This document shows positions 49,826-62,630 of a DNA stretch of 64,000 nt, piece by piece. A model generated the notes under the pieces. The model searched no databases. It had not been told where the DNA came from and saw nothing but the letters and a program-made list of their open reading frames with translations. The stretch comes from Mesorhabditis belari. Taxonomy: Eukaryota > Nematoda > Chromadorea > Rhabditida > Rhabditidae. Every line of letters starts with the position of its first letter. Positions within the stretch are counted from its first letter, which is position 1. Both the position numbers and the translations under genes were made by a program. The stretch is from assembly GCA_958450365.1 (NCBI GenBank), contig CAUEEP010000742.1, positions 5,821,501-5,885,500 of the forward strand, given 5' to 3'.

Positions 49826-50881
49826 ATGCTTTATTTCCTTTTATTTATTCCTCAAATTTCGGCCCAATTTGACCCTTTTGGTCTTGAACTTCAATTCAAT
49901 GATTTCCTTCGAAAATCGTCAATGCTTTTCAATCCATTTAGCAGGTCAGTGAGTGGGAATAAAATATTGTAAGTCTGTTTTTTGCAAAGAATAAAAAAAT
50001 TTCTTAAAGTTTTCTTTGAATAGCTGAAAGTACTTTAATGAAGATATGAACTTTATAAACATTTATTATTCGAAAATTACCAGAAGATTCGTCTTGTAAA
50101 TCGATCTCTGTCTTGATTTCTTCGTTTCTCATTATCTTTTCATTTCTTGACTTCGCCACTTCTTTTTACCCCTTCCCCAAGAAAAAAACATCAATAACGA
50201 AGAGCTCATTTTGTCTTTTAGCACACGGATAATCAAGGCAAGGTAAAAAAATTGGAAACTATTGCATATTAATGAGATTAACTCATTACATTCTTAGAAA
50301 AATAGCATTGTCTTCTATGTAACAAGTTTAATCTGCAATATCACTTTCAGCAATTCTCCCCAAACTCAATCTTCTCCCACCCTCACCGCTCCATCAACAA
50401 CCGATGTTCAACTCTCGAACTTCGGTTTTCCCAAGCTGAATTTTGATCAAAATTTGTTGAAATGGAACCTCGGATTGCCACAAATACCACAGAAAACAAT
50501 GGAGATTGAGAATCAAAGTGGTTTAATAGCTGAGCCGACACCACAAGATGCCATTTGGACAGATTTAGAAGGGAATTTAAGAAGAGAAGGCCAAATATTG
50601 ACACCATTCAATGCACAAATACAAACTCTCCAACCAGTGATCGAGACAACGTGAGTGCTCTTGCGCCTGATTGTGAGATAGGATTTCTAGTTTTGTGCAA
50701 CAACCTTATCATTAGCATACAACATAAAGCTTTTCAAATCAATTCAATTTCCAGTTCGGTCGGCCCATTTCTCCCAATTGCCACCACTCAATTCTCTCTT
50801 CAGAAATATCTCGAATCGATGAAAACTCAGCCAGTTATGGCACCAACTGTTGACTTTATGGAGGATCAAAGAAGAAAATAA
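49826..50881 (+). CDS. Small secreted protein, unrecognised
   Basis: Not recognised. Exon 1 (49826-49944) encodes a signal peptide, MLYFLLFIPQISAQF, followed by DPFGLELQFNDFLRKSSMLF. It joins in phase to a 300-nt exon (50351-50650) carrying a Ser/Thr/Pro segment (SPQTQSSPTLTAPSTTDVQL) and LKWNLGLPQIPQKTMEIENQ. The last exon (50755-50881) reads SVGPFLPIATTQFSLQKYLE and ends EDQRRK, giving 181 residues. A 21-nt segment at 50222-50242 (acceptor ttttag, donor gtaaaa, same phase) could be an optional micro-exon. It lies between two proline-rich secreted genes on the same strand. No cysteines are obvious. Function unknown. Confidence 0.7.
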
Positions 50882-51558
50882 CAATGATAACAAATTATTT
50901 ATTTTTAGCCACATAATAAAAATTATTTTTCGGATACATACTTTGAATTTTTCATACAAAATCCTTGAACTGTTTGCATCATTTCCTTCGAAATTCCAAG
51001 GTTATATTTTCAAGAGATTTTTCTTTTTTTTTTTGTTACCGTTTGCCGTAAGCATTTGTTCGCCAAATAGCTTAATCAACAGCTTTAAAAGAGCTTTTGA
51101 AATTTCAGGAATTTTGTTGTTATTTGGATTAGATTTTCTTTGGATACCTTTTAACCTTGAATCTGACCCTTTAAATGAATTTTTAAAAAAACAAATTCGA
51201 AGTGAATTGCTATGCAAATGCGCGGAAAGCGGTTGAATGAAAATAAAAGATAAATCTAGGTTGTTTACTTGCAAAGGTAGAAAAAAAGAATAGACGTTAG
51301 TTGTATGACCTTGTATCAGATCCCATTAAGCGGGAAAAGAGACGGAAAACAAAAATAAGAAGAAAAACATTGGAGTTCGGAGATAGCCTTGAAGCGGGAT
51401 AGATATTTCAAGTAAGCAAAAAGATAAAGAAAAGATAAGGAAAAAGATTTTGGATCGCTTGAAACGATCGGAAGGGGATGGTCAAGGAGGTGGGCAATAT
51501 ATAAGGAAAGAAAAACCTTTAGCTGTAGGCATCACCGTAGTTTATTTTCTTGGGGAAG

Positions 51559-53170
51559 ATGCAAAGGATCGCCCTCATCTTGACCCTTTTTGCCACTGCT
51601 TATGGGTTGGTATTTTTGTTTTTATGAGTTGGTTCGATATTTAGATCATGAGATGAACAATCCTTAAAGAACCGGACAAGTTTTTAATAATCAATTCTTT
51701 AGACAGTATAGTGATGGAGGCTATGTAACAGCTCCACAACAATATTCCTCAATAGGTGGGCAACAACAAGGATTCGGTGGATATGGAGGTTGGGAATCAT
51801 TTTGAAGGTTAATCAAACGCTTTTTCAACTAATACCTCTTACGCAGATAATTTACGAATGAAGATAGAAAGATAAACGTAGGAAATTAAATTCTAGAATT
51901 TATAACAGAGCCTGTTTTAGCGTTGATCATCAAAAAAAGACACCCGGATAAAATGAAATTGAGAGATTGAGATTGAGATTGAGAAATACTTGTAATTAGG
52001 TGGCCAAGGTGGAGGCTATGGAATGGCTCAACCCGTACAACAACCAATGGGTGGATCAGCTCTATCATATGCTCAAGCACCTCAACAACAATCATTCGGT
52101 GGATACCAATCACAACAACCATCAATGATGCCGCAACCACAGCCCATGATGACCCCTCAACAACAAACATATCAACAACAAGTTGGTTTCACCTGGAATT
52201 TGTGTATTTTTGTGTTTATTCAGTTTAGTCGATGTCTTGACTATCAATTGTTTTTCATTTAGGTAATGCCTCAACCATCCTATCAACCACAACAATCATT
52301 CCAACCTCAGCCATCGTTCCAACTCCAGCAACCCTATCAACCACAACAGGCTTTCCCACAGCCTGCCTTCCATCCCCAACAACAAGTCTTCCTTCAAGTC
52401 AGTTCAAGAAGAGACAAAATATTAATAAATAGCGACAAGTGACCAAAAACCGCATTTTTTAGCCAATGGCACCCGAACAACCATCTCCTTCGTTTGCCCC
52501 ACCCGCACCAATGCCTCAACCACCCCCTCCACCACCTGCACCAATGCCTCCAGCTCCTCAAGGATATGCTCAGGTTAAAATACATTTAGTTTACCTCCGA
52601 ATCAAAGTTTTGTTTAATATTATAAATATGTTCAGGCTCCTCCCCCATCTTTCGCACCTCCTGCTCCTCCACCACCAATGCCTGCTCCTCCAGCTCCTGC
52701 CCCGCCACCTCCACCAGCTCCTCAAACGTATCAACAAGTACAAAAACAAAAATATATGAATTTGAGCTTCAATAAAATAATCTGCGGCATTATCAAAAAA
52801 TATTTTAGCCACCTCAACCGGCCCCTCAGCCTCAGGCTCGACCCCCGCCACCACCTCCACAACAACCCGAACCTCAACCACAAGAGCCTGTTCCAGAGAT
52901 GCCTCGACCATCACTTTCACCTACTCCCGTCAAATCCGGGGGACAAAACTCGTATGGAGATGAGCCCGTTGCCCCGCAAACATCAGCCCCAGCTAACGGT
53001 ACGGTATTATTTTTTCTTTCGCTTTGTTATAATGTCAATTAACTTTTTCAGGAGGTTATAAGCGGAAAGTGTTCCGAAAAGTTGCCCGACGAGTGGTGAA
53101 AGCGAAAAGAGCACGTGTGATGGGTGCGGCCACTCTACAAGCAAAGAATCGACATGAAGGGCGGTCATAA
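51559..53170 (+). CDS. Secreted Gln/Pro-rich structural protein
   Basis: Eight exons traced with consistent phases (51559-51605, 51703-51788, 52000-52181, 52263-52397, 52463-52573, 52636-52737, 52809-52998, 53052-53170), 323 residues. Signal peptide MQRIALILTLFATAYG, then GQYSDGGYVTAPQQYSSIGG, a Gln/Gly/Met-rich region (QQSFGGYQSQQPSMMPQPQP), repeated SYQPQQ-type units, then proline-rich exons 5-7 (SFAPPAPMPQPPPPPPAPMP). A strongly basic end follows, GGYKRKVFRKVARRVVKAKR, then ATLQAKNRHEGRS and TAA at 53168-53170. The layout of signal, low-complexity core and basic tail starting near a Tyr-Lys parallels the gene at 45142, so they may share a role in a matrix or cuticle. Two donors are gttgg(t). 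No named family is recognised. Confidence 0.82.
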
Positions 53171-53814
53171 ACAACAAAAGATCACTGAAAACGATTTGTT
53201 TCCTAGAAATCAAAATGTTTTTTGTCGCTTGATATTTTATCTTAATTTAAAACTCAAGGAATTCATAGATTCTCATTTTTTTTTATTGGTACACTGCATT
53301 TTTTATGTTTAAGATTCACCTGTTAGGTGAAGTATAAAATTCAAAAACAAATTTATTCTTTGACGAAATTTTTCTATATTAGCCCGAGCTATTAAAAACC
53401 GTTTACATGGCAAGAAATTCACACAATTGCACTGAAATTTTCAAATAAACCCGTTTCTGAAAGGAATTTGGCAAGATTGAAAAAGCTCGAGATTTCAGTT
53501 TCAAATGAAGACTTTTGAATAAAATCAATTCAGCAAGAGATTTTTAGAACAAAATATTTAAAATTCTATCAAAAAGCATATAAGGAACACTTTATGAAAA
53601 AAATCTAATTGAAAATTAAAAACACATGATGATTATCTAAAGAAAATTTCTTTGACCTAATCAAAAATTAAGGCTCACTCAAAAAAATACATGAAAAAGG
53701 TACTTAAATCAATTAAAATTTTGAGGAATTGAAGATTTTGGGATAAATTTCACATGTACTGGAGTATTTGTAGCATAATGGAAATACTCAAAAAGAATAA
53801 ACCAATTGAATTAA
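53171..53814. other. Convergent spacer, nothing supported
   Basis: Very AT-rich spacer between the Gln/Pro-rich gene and the channel gene, which face each other. It should hold both 3' ends. No further structure seen. Confidence 0.45.
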
Positions 53815-56800
53815 TTAACAAGATCTCAAATGTATCAAATGAGTCAAACTCTGTACATGTTCATAAAGACCTCCAATTTGTTGATTAAGTTGTGTTTGTC
53901 TCTTTCGTACACGTGATAAGCGCTCCTCGGTTTCCATAAAAGCCTGGAAACATTTATTTTATGCTCCTGATTTTGTATTTTAAATGCAAAAGCTCTAAAA
54001 TGATGAGTTTGACTACGTGGCTTCTTCATGTTTATTATGATATATATTAGTCTTTAAAGATCTACATTATATTTTATTCTTATTGATGAAAGCAATTTAT
54101 ACTCTCACTCCAGTGCTTCCAACCGGCGGTGAAGGCAAAGCATGTGAACGAATTTTTGACGAATCCAAGCAAAACTAGAGATCTCTAGCAAAGCAAAAAC
54201 ACTACGTTTTTGTAAGCAAAATCTAGAAGCACTGGTGTGTTTGTTTACCTCTTCCATTCCTTTAACTCCTAGCTGAAAAGAAAGCACGAAAAGTAAGAGA
54301 AAGCGGAAATATTTCAATTCTTACCCTGCGAGCTATAAAGTAGTCATCTTCATCTTCCATTTGCATTCGAAGACGCCAACGAGAACGACGAAATCTATTG
54401 AAATAATAAATAAAAAGGAAATTTCAAAAATTTAAATCTTATTATGTGCATAGTTAGTTTTAACTGTTAGCTGTTTAGCCCAAAGTAAGCATTTAGCTAA
54501 AACCTTTCCAGATCCATCAATTATGCTCGATTTCTATTAGATTGGCAACTTGAAAGTTGGTACACTTATTCGTACTTCCCAGAAAACATATTTAATACGT
54601 CAATTGAATTAAACTTCTCAAAATAAAAGTTATAAGACACGCTTAAGCAAACTTGGGCAACTTTTGAAACAAAATTGAGCCGAAATTCAAGTTTTTCTGA
54701 AAATTCTTCAAAGAGACATATAACTAAAGAAATTAGAAAAATCGAGCTGAGAATTCGGCCATGTGTCTAACTTTTCATGCTCTATCTTTCTTTCATCAAC
54801 ATCCAAATAGGTTTATGTGGAAGAAAGTCGCTCCATCAAGCGTTCATCATTTTTGGTTCCTCAACTTCTTGCCCCCTAGAAACCTACAAAATCAAAGCTT
54901 TTCTAAATCTGTCAAAAGCCTGTTTTAGAGAATAAATAGACCTTTTTATTGGTGAAAACTGTAGATTAATAGTTATTTTTAAATTGGCGTAATAGTTATC
55001 TTTAAGAAGTGCAATGAATAAGTGTAGCAAATTTCAAGTTGCCAATCTAATAGTTTCAGAATAACTCATACAATCGGATACCTTTTCAAAAACTCACTCT
55101 AATATTGCTCTTAATAGAGCTCGTTGTGCAGCTCTCAATTTCATTACCGCTTTTTGTCCAGGTCCTTCTTTTTCGACCTCTCTCCTTTTCAACACCGTCC
55201 TCCATGTGTTCTGTAACACTCGAGCAGCACAATTTTTATGTCTGTAATTTTAAGTATACATCATTTTTCATATCCTTGAGCTAGCTTTGTTTAATCAACT
55301 TACGTCAAGCTCAATTGGCTCTCAGCGATGAGATGGTTTACCCGTTTCTCACTACTTGACAATGCCATTCTCCGCGCCATCAATGCGATCAAAATCGACG
55401 AAAAGATTGTTCCCTGGAGGCATACAAAATATGACATTTTATTTAAAGTATATTTATTGGTACATTTCACTTTGAATTCACTCACCACTAACGCAGTCAC
55501 CATAGCAAGAGCTCTTCCACAATATGTATGCACTTTGATATCCCCATAGCCAATTGAGAAAAAGGTCTGCAAGTTTAGAAAGTGTTGAATGCTTTGGTAT
55601 TCACTTACAATAATCTCGAACCAGATGAAATCTAGTAAGTGCTGATATCCGGGAAGATTTGGGTAAGCGTATCTATAAGTCATTTCTTTCTTTTTCAACA
55701 ATAATTTCTTGATTTTCTTTTTTCAGATCAACATTTCAAATTTCTTTTTTCTTTACCTTTCACATTGTGTCACCATCCATGCCATCACCATCCAAAAACA
55801 AATTGTGAAGACAAAAATGAAGAGGAGGGGGCGTTGGTAGAGTTCGGAACGAATGACAAAACGGAAATCGACAGCCACTCGATTCAATGAAGCGATCGTT
55901 TTTGTAGCACAATCCTGAAAAAGAGTGAAATGAAATGAAATGCTTAAGATGCAGAGGCTCAGGCTTTTTAAGATTAAACAAACCTGATAATATCGGCTAT
56001 GTAACACCATGTATCTTCCAACCAAATAAAGCCTCAAAAACATGGGCAATGTCAAGAGAACATGTGTGGGAATCTTGATCAATCCATGTGCTGATAGAGG
56101 GGATCCGGAAAGAAATGGCCACACAACTGAGTCTTTCCAAAGAAATTTTGCTAAATGGGGCTATTTGTCCTGTTTTGTAATAAAATACCTGGTATTGGAC
56201 AGCATGCACAAGCGGCAATCTCCGCAAGTACTTGAACAATTCTCTCAAATGTCAATCCAACACGCCAGCTTTCGCTATTCGTTTCAATCAAATAAACCTT
56301 AAAATCTTTGTTCTCGTAGTAAAACAGGTATATAAAATTTACTCGTATATCGGTGAGATGATATCCGAGAAGAACCAATTGGAGCAGAAAAGTCAACCCG
56401 ATTATGATACAGCGGAGAACGGTAGAAGCATTCTCTAGCTGAAAACCGGTGCGTAAGAAAATTTTCATATTATGATTTCTTAATTTTTGCAAAAGTGCAA
56501 CTATTATTACATTTTGTTAGCTTGTTAGTAATAGGATAGGCAATAGTGGTTTGTCAAAATTTGTTTCTCAAAACTCACATGGTGGCTTCCAAATTCGGTA
56601 TTGAAAGCACACAGCTCAACATCGACAATGGCAAGCGATAAACCAGCTAATGAAAGAAAAACCGTCCAATCACAAAGCTGAAATTTAAAATTTGAAAAAT
56701 TGAGCCTAAAATGGAAAGGACGGAAAGCAAGTTTACCGTCAATTTCACATCCAACATGCCGGCTCTTTTCTTGAAGTGACTTCTGGCTTGCTCACCCGAT

Positions 56801-57163
56801 TGAGCACTCACACCGTAACCCTGAGATATGAAAATTCATGTGCATGTATAATATAATATATTTCATATTGAAAACAATACAATCATTTCTGGAATAAATT
56901 CAACTCTTACTTTTCCTTTGTTTTTCGCCTTTTCGGCGTCTCGTTGTCGTTCTTCGGGATCTCGCCAGTCGAGGGCTAAAAAGCATATATTTTGTGGTGC
57001 ACTTGGAAAATTTATTTATCTGAAGTTGAATAAAGCCGATATCCTTTCAAAAAATTAATTCTTTGATTCGAGCTTAAAAGAAGGGATAAAAATCACCTTG
57101 AACTGAAATTGGTAAACTCGCAAAACTGTTTAAACTGAAGGCGGCGCTGCTGAAGCGACCCAT
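53815..57163 (-). CDS. SK-type calcium-activated potassium channel (KCNL/KCNN family)
   Basis: Small-conductance potassium channel gated by calcium through bound calmodulin, in the plasma membrane of excitable cells. The start MGRFSSAAFSLNSFASL leads to KLTLCDWTVFLSLAGLSLAI (S1), LRCIIIGLTFLLQLVLLGYH (S2), HVLLTLPMFLRLYLVGRYMV (S4 region), LFIFVFTICFWMVMAWMVTQ (S5), the pore with TFFSIGYGDIKVHTYCGR and an S6 region, GTIFSSILIALMARRM. The calmodulin-binding domain follows (SSEKRVNHLIAESQLSLTHK; ARVLQNTWRTVLKRREVEKE). The end contains LGVKGMEE, encoded by a 24-nt micro-exon near 54250-54275, and a coiled-coil-like tail, RKRQTQLNQQIGGLYEHVQS, ending LIHLRSC (TAA 53815-53817). GYG filter intact. 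Further 5' exons for longer isoforms may exist. One intron (about 54397-55108) is about 0.7 kb. Confidence 0.9.
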
Positions 57164-58270
57164 TATTGAAAGGGAATAGGGGGAAAATGAGGCGGAAATC
57201 GAGATCAGCACAGGAAATAAAATATTAGAAAATGAAAAGGTGAAAAAAGAAAAGGAACGATTTGAGTCTCACGAATTAATAATTCGGCGATTAATCTTTT
57301 TTCCCGGAGAACGAAGAAAAGAACGAAGAAAAGAAAAGGAGTGGAAAACAGTCAGCCAGTCTTTTTTTTGGCTCTGTGGGCCGCCTATCGATCAAATTTT
57401 CGGAGGCCACCACTTCAAGAAAATTGGGAGTGAGATAGATTTGATGGAATAGATGGGATCAACAAAATATACTGACTAGAACACGTCTTCAAGGGATTCA
57501 TATGAGTTCATATTCATATTCATATTTCTGTTTATGAGCAATAAGAGTAAACTTCAAATCAGTTGCAAAATGAAGCCATGCAAGTATCGGTTCTTTTCTA
57601 GAATCAAAGTTTTTGCTCACTTTAGTCAAAAGAGGATCAATGAATGATGAACAAGAGAATGTCCCAAGGGAAAATCTCATCTTTTTGACCTTTATTGAGA
57701 AGTGTTTGCTTACTCAACAACTCAACCCAATAAGTTCCAGGTTTTGTGTGAAAATTGAAAAAATGATTTAAATCAAACTTTGATTCAAAGAAGATTTTTG
57801 CAGCAAAACATAGGGTCTTCCTAAAATTCCATTAACCCCAAAACAAACACCCCCAAAAATGTCTAGTTTTATCTTGGATGTGCATAAAGAAGAAAAGGAA
57901 GAAAAAACAGAACTTGAATGGATTCACCGAAGCTTGCCATTAAGGGACGTAGAAAGGAGAAGATGTCAAACAATGCTCGTGAGAGAAAAGTAAGAAATGA
58001 AAAAAGGAAAACAAGTGCCCTCAAGGAATAAAAAGAATAGAAAGAGCTGCATTCTTTGTTTTACCATAGAAGAAAAGGAGGAGGATTCCCATTTCCGTTC
58101 TTGGGGTAGAAAGAAGAGTAGAAAAGAAAAAGCAGACAGGGAAAGGGTCAAAGAGATGCCTTTCACTTATAAGCAAGTAGAGTGGGAGAATCGAGTTGAA
58201 AAGAGTGAAAAGGGCCCCGTTTTTTTTATCAAAAAAGAACCAATATTTCCCGCGATTTTCCCTTGAAATG
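57164..58270. other. Upstream region of the channel gene
   Basis: No supported exon. A Lys-rich frame at 57997-58266 and others are composition-driven. A run of (ttcata) repeats lies near 57500-57525. Confidence 0.4.
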
Positions 58271-58870
58271 GTAGAGTTGTTCACAGGAGATATGACGTCA
58301 TGTTAAGAAATACCGGGATTTTTTGGAAGAAACTTTCAGCGTATCCGAAAAATGCAAAGTTACATTGACCAAAACCCCCGGAAATTTAGCGATTTCCGCT
58401 AAAGAGCTAGTTTTTGTTTTATTTTAGCTCTGTTTCGCCGTGAAACTCGAAAATCTTGGAAATTCGATTTTTTTCAATTTGGACGGAATAATTAAGTGTT
58501 TTGCAGCGATTCCCTCTTTTAAACGAGCTGCGAACCAAAATTTTGCCATCAAAATCCGTGGGAATTTACCCCGAGTACAAAATTCAAAAGGCAAAAGCTA
58601 ATATGAGATGGACAAAACTTTAATTTCAGGGGTCACAAAATTTTTGTATTTTGGCGCTTTTGCAAAGTGCAAAACTCGACGATGCACCTATGTATTTTGT
58701 AAATGAAAAATTGAACTTACAATGCATATTTGAATGGTACATCGTGAAGCGTGTCCTCTCAAGATGCACCGCACCCGCACCAACTGCACGGGCCGCCATT
58801 TTGATTTTTTCTCAATTTTTAACCTAAAAAATTGTGGTTTAGCGGAAAATTTGTGACGAAAACGTTAAGA
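58270..58870. repeat. Repeat-like segment with a GC-rich patch, identity unknown
   Basis: Base composition changes sharply: GC-rich spots (gcaccgcacccgcaccaact at about 58766) sit in AT-rich DNA. The minus strand has a short frame from 58799, starting MAARAVGAGAVHLERTRF and ending at a TGA about 54 codons on, with a gtaag-type donor inside it. This looks like part of a dispersed repeat or promoter-like element rather than a gene, but no second copy is present in the window to prove it. Confidence 0.35.
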
Positions 58871-61800
58871 CAAGCGAATATGAGAGCATGAAAGAGCAGA
58901 TGACTTTGTGGGTTATGGAAAAGGAATTTTTTCGCTTCTGGCCGGAAAGCTACCTGCTTTGGCAAGATGAATGGCTCAATAAATCGACAAAAGAGAAAAT
59001 AGAAAAGGTTACGTGTTTAGAAAAGAGGAAAGAAGAGGAAGAGGATTTGAGAATATTGGATGAAGTGGTGAAGAAGGTGAAATAAAAAGATAAAGAACAA
59101 GTAAGATTAAACAATTAGGCAAGCAATTATTGATTCTGCAAAAGTGTGCACTTTTAAAATCGTGCAAAATTTGATTTAAAATCTAATTTTACAATTGGAT
59201 TTTTGAAAGTTGTTGCTAAAAGGAAAGCGGGAGATTCAAGATGAAAAAAGGGAAGGAATGGATGAGGAGAGTGCCGTCTTCATGGTGGATCGTCTTTCCA
59301 CATCGGGAAAAATCAGGCACATTTTCACACACTTCTCTCTTTTTCTTACAGATAAGGAAGGAGAACACACGAGATAGGAAAATCCTAAAAAGAAATAAAA
59401 AAAACTCCAAAAAAATACATTTAGAGATATCATTTTATATTGGCTAGAATTTAAAGATAAGATGAGAATTTGGAAATTTAAAACCCAGAAACGGCTCATT
59501 TTTGAGACAACAAACTTTTCGAACAAATTTTGATAATTTAAACTGTTACAATTTAAGATAAAAACACCGCATCCTTTCGCAAAAATGGCGAAACTCATGG
59601 AATTCAACAAAAAGCACAAAAAAGGAAATAGATGGGGAGGTGAAGCCGAAAATTGAAAAATACATTTTCAAGTATCTCTCTGAGCGCCGTTCATATCTTT
59701 TTTGGGAGAAAATTGAACTGAACTCACCAGGTATTCATTCAGAATTCGGGAAATTTTTGACAAATTTGCGACCCGGAAATTTGAAATTTCTGTCATTTTG
59801 GAGAATGAAAAATGAAAATTTTTCCTTAGTATGTATTGCTAAAAGTTTTTGAAGTGTAGTGACGTTTTCAAAATCATTTTCATTTTTCATTTTTCAAAAT
59901 CAACAACGGCGAAATGGAGAAAATGTGAGATTTCCGGTGGATTTGAGACAAGGTGAAGAACCAAAATGTACTGAGCTCAAAGATGCTTATTGATTTTTGA
60001 ATTAACTATAAGATTAAAAGCTAACGGTTCTAGAAATAAAACTCACAACCTGAGGATTGTTCATGGCAACACAAAATTGACATCATAATAGCCCGCAAAT
60101 TTTGGTTCGTCCAAAAACCGCACAACAGTACACAAAAATTTTCATTAAAATTCTCTCTTTTACTTTTAATCCACTCATCTTAAGTAATGAGTTGTGTTGT
60201 AAAAGTAATGGAGCTTTTTGAAGCTAGAGTGTTAATTTTGTGTTTAGATAATCCACATATAATCCCTACATGATCCTTCGCGGAAATTGGGAATGTATGA
60301 AGTAAAATTAGCCTTTTTTTCTTAAATGCAACAAATGTGCAAATATAAAGATACTTTATTCAGTACATGGCGTGGTATTTAAATTCAATGCATATCGACG
60401 GTTCATCGATGATTCACATATATAAATATGGCACCAAGGAAAGCATACGGGTATCAGCTGCGCTGGGCATCCGCTACGCGGCTGCATTGCTAATATTTAC
60501 ATTAACCTTGAAAATTACCATTTGCATTCAAAAGCTCTTCTGTCCCCCATTCCTGCCAAAACTCCATTTTCAGAAATCTGTATATTTGATATTAAGAAGA
60601 TGAATTTTAAAAATTCGACCACTTCCCCGTCTTCCTCACCCGATTACCCCTAGTTCGATGCTTTGCCCTGCGCAAAATGCGAGAGACCACACTATAGACG
60701 CATATTTTAAAATGGGTTTTACATAAGTTATGAAATATTTCTGTAAATAAATAAAAAGAAGTAAATAAAAAGAAATTCACTGAAATAGATGAAATAAGTT
60801 TCTTTGAACTTTTACAGATTGCCTTCCAAACAAATTATTGTACACGAGATAAGAAAATTTATAGCCAAAAAATTACATTGTGAAAACGGGTCGAAGTGAG
60901 AAAGAGAGAATCAATATAGTGAAAAAGTTTTTTGAAGACAATAATAATACAAGAAAGATATGAGTTAAATGGATGTATTTCTTGAGAGTATATAACCGAA
61001 ATAAAGGAGATTCCGTCAAAAAGTCTACTGCAATTGTTGGTGAAACTCATCGATCAAAAGAGCAAACCAATTAAAAATTAAGATCCAGATTCAAAATAGA
61101 CTCCTTTCTTACCAAAGCAAAAAGCAAGAATCAGATATTTTCAAATCCTTCTCGGATGAGATTGACCTAAAGAAAGGGTTTTCGAAAAAAGGAGAAACCC
61201 CTCGACGAATCGTTTTTAATTCAACAAATTGAATCGCAAATAAGTCAATAAAATGTGGAGAAGAGAAAAAATGGGCCATTGGAAAGAGGTGAACCACACT
61301 GAGAGACAAACCGGGTCTTTTGCAGCTAAAGATATTAAGGTTAGGCAAAAGCTTAAAGAAGTCACATATCTTGCTTAACTAGCTTTATTCTATTTGTTTA
61401 TCCCATTTCTGGCTTAAGATTGGACAGTTTAAGTTATAGCAGATACCTACTAGTAAGTCCAAAAATATGATTGCATAGATGCTACTCAAATCCTCATAAA
61501 ACATACCAAACAACTAAATGCTTTACTTCTTTATTCTTCTCGTGTTTTCGCACATTTTCATTGTTCGCCAAATTTCTTCTTTCCTTTAAAAAGGCCCTCA
61601 ACAAAGAATTTTCAAGTGATGGTGAAATGAAAAGAAGATTCTTTTCAAATACAAGAAGTTTGCAATTCTAAAAAATTAACGAATTATCTAATGGGACTTT
61701 AGAGAGTGTATTACCACAACTTTTAATCCCAACTTTTGCTAGTTTCATGTCTTTTCTCACCTGTACAAATAGAATCACTTTTCAAGAGATTAAATTAACA

Positions 61801-62630
61801 AACAAGCGGGAGGACATTTTTGATTCCAAAGATAGGTGTGTGAACCTTATGCCAAAGTCAGTTAAATTTGCAGAATGATTCGAAAATAATAATTTTTAAT
61901 AAAAGAAACTTGAAGTCAGTGAATTAAAAACAAAGTTACTTTCAATCGAAAATTGTGTCCAGGTGAGTGCCCCAGTTGAAGACTTTTTCTCATAGCCCGA
62001 TAGGGTTCTCAACCTCATTAGGACGGAGAACTCATTCGGGAGAGGTTTTCGATTGAGTAAAAAAGAGAATGAGAAATAAAGAAAAGAAACCAGAAGAAAA
62101 AAGACAAACAATGTTTTTCCGTCTCACATTTAAAAGTCAAAAATTGATTGAGTTATTGAGTCTTTTCTCAAGATATTCCACTAACTTTTGTCCTAGACCA
62201 AAAATCAGTTGGAACTCTAGAATTCCAAACGATAAGGAAAGCTTTGCAAAGTAAATTACCATTTTAACAAGTTAATTATTTTTGATTTCTACTTGGAAAG
62301 CCAATGATCATGTTTCCTCACAATCAGCAACAAAAAAAATCGAGCAAATTGAATCGCAAAACCTCTCACATGTGTTCCTCGAGTAATCATCACCAATTTA
62401 TGGCCATTTTCCCAGTTGTTAATGGTTTAATATGTCCAAAAATTTTGTGATTCTACCAAAATATGTAGCCTATAATTAGTTTAATCATTCAAAACAAAGC
62501 CAAAATGTTTGAGTGAGCAAAACAAAATTCTATTTTGCTTTCACAGTAAAAATACAAATGCATCCTAAACTGGCATGTGTGTAAATTTCATTAACGTTTT
62601 GCTTTTGATCAAAGTTTTCTTCTCGTTTAT
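58871..62630. other. Long stretch without a supported gene
   Basis: Several open frames of 60-130 codons occur (for example 58888-59085, Glu/Lys-rich), but none has a signal peptide, recognisable domain or phase-matched splice partner. A GC-rich patch at 60457-60487 (cagctgcgctgggcatccgc) stands out from its surroundings and may be a repeat fragment. Confidence 0.35.

Noticed and set aside
49510..49872. 120-codon frame before the small secreted gene
   Set aside because: The real signal peptide starts in another frame at 49826 and joins in phase to downstream exons; this frame does not.
58888..59085. 65-codon Glu/Lys-rich plus-strand frame
   Set aside because: It looks protein-like but has no family, signal or downstream splice support; kept only as a note.
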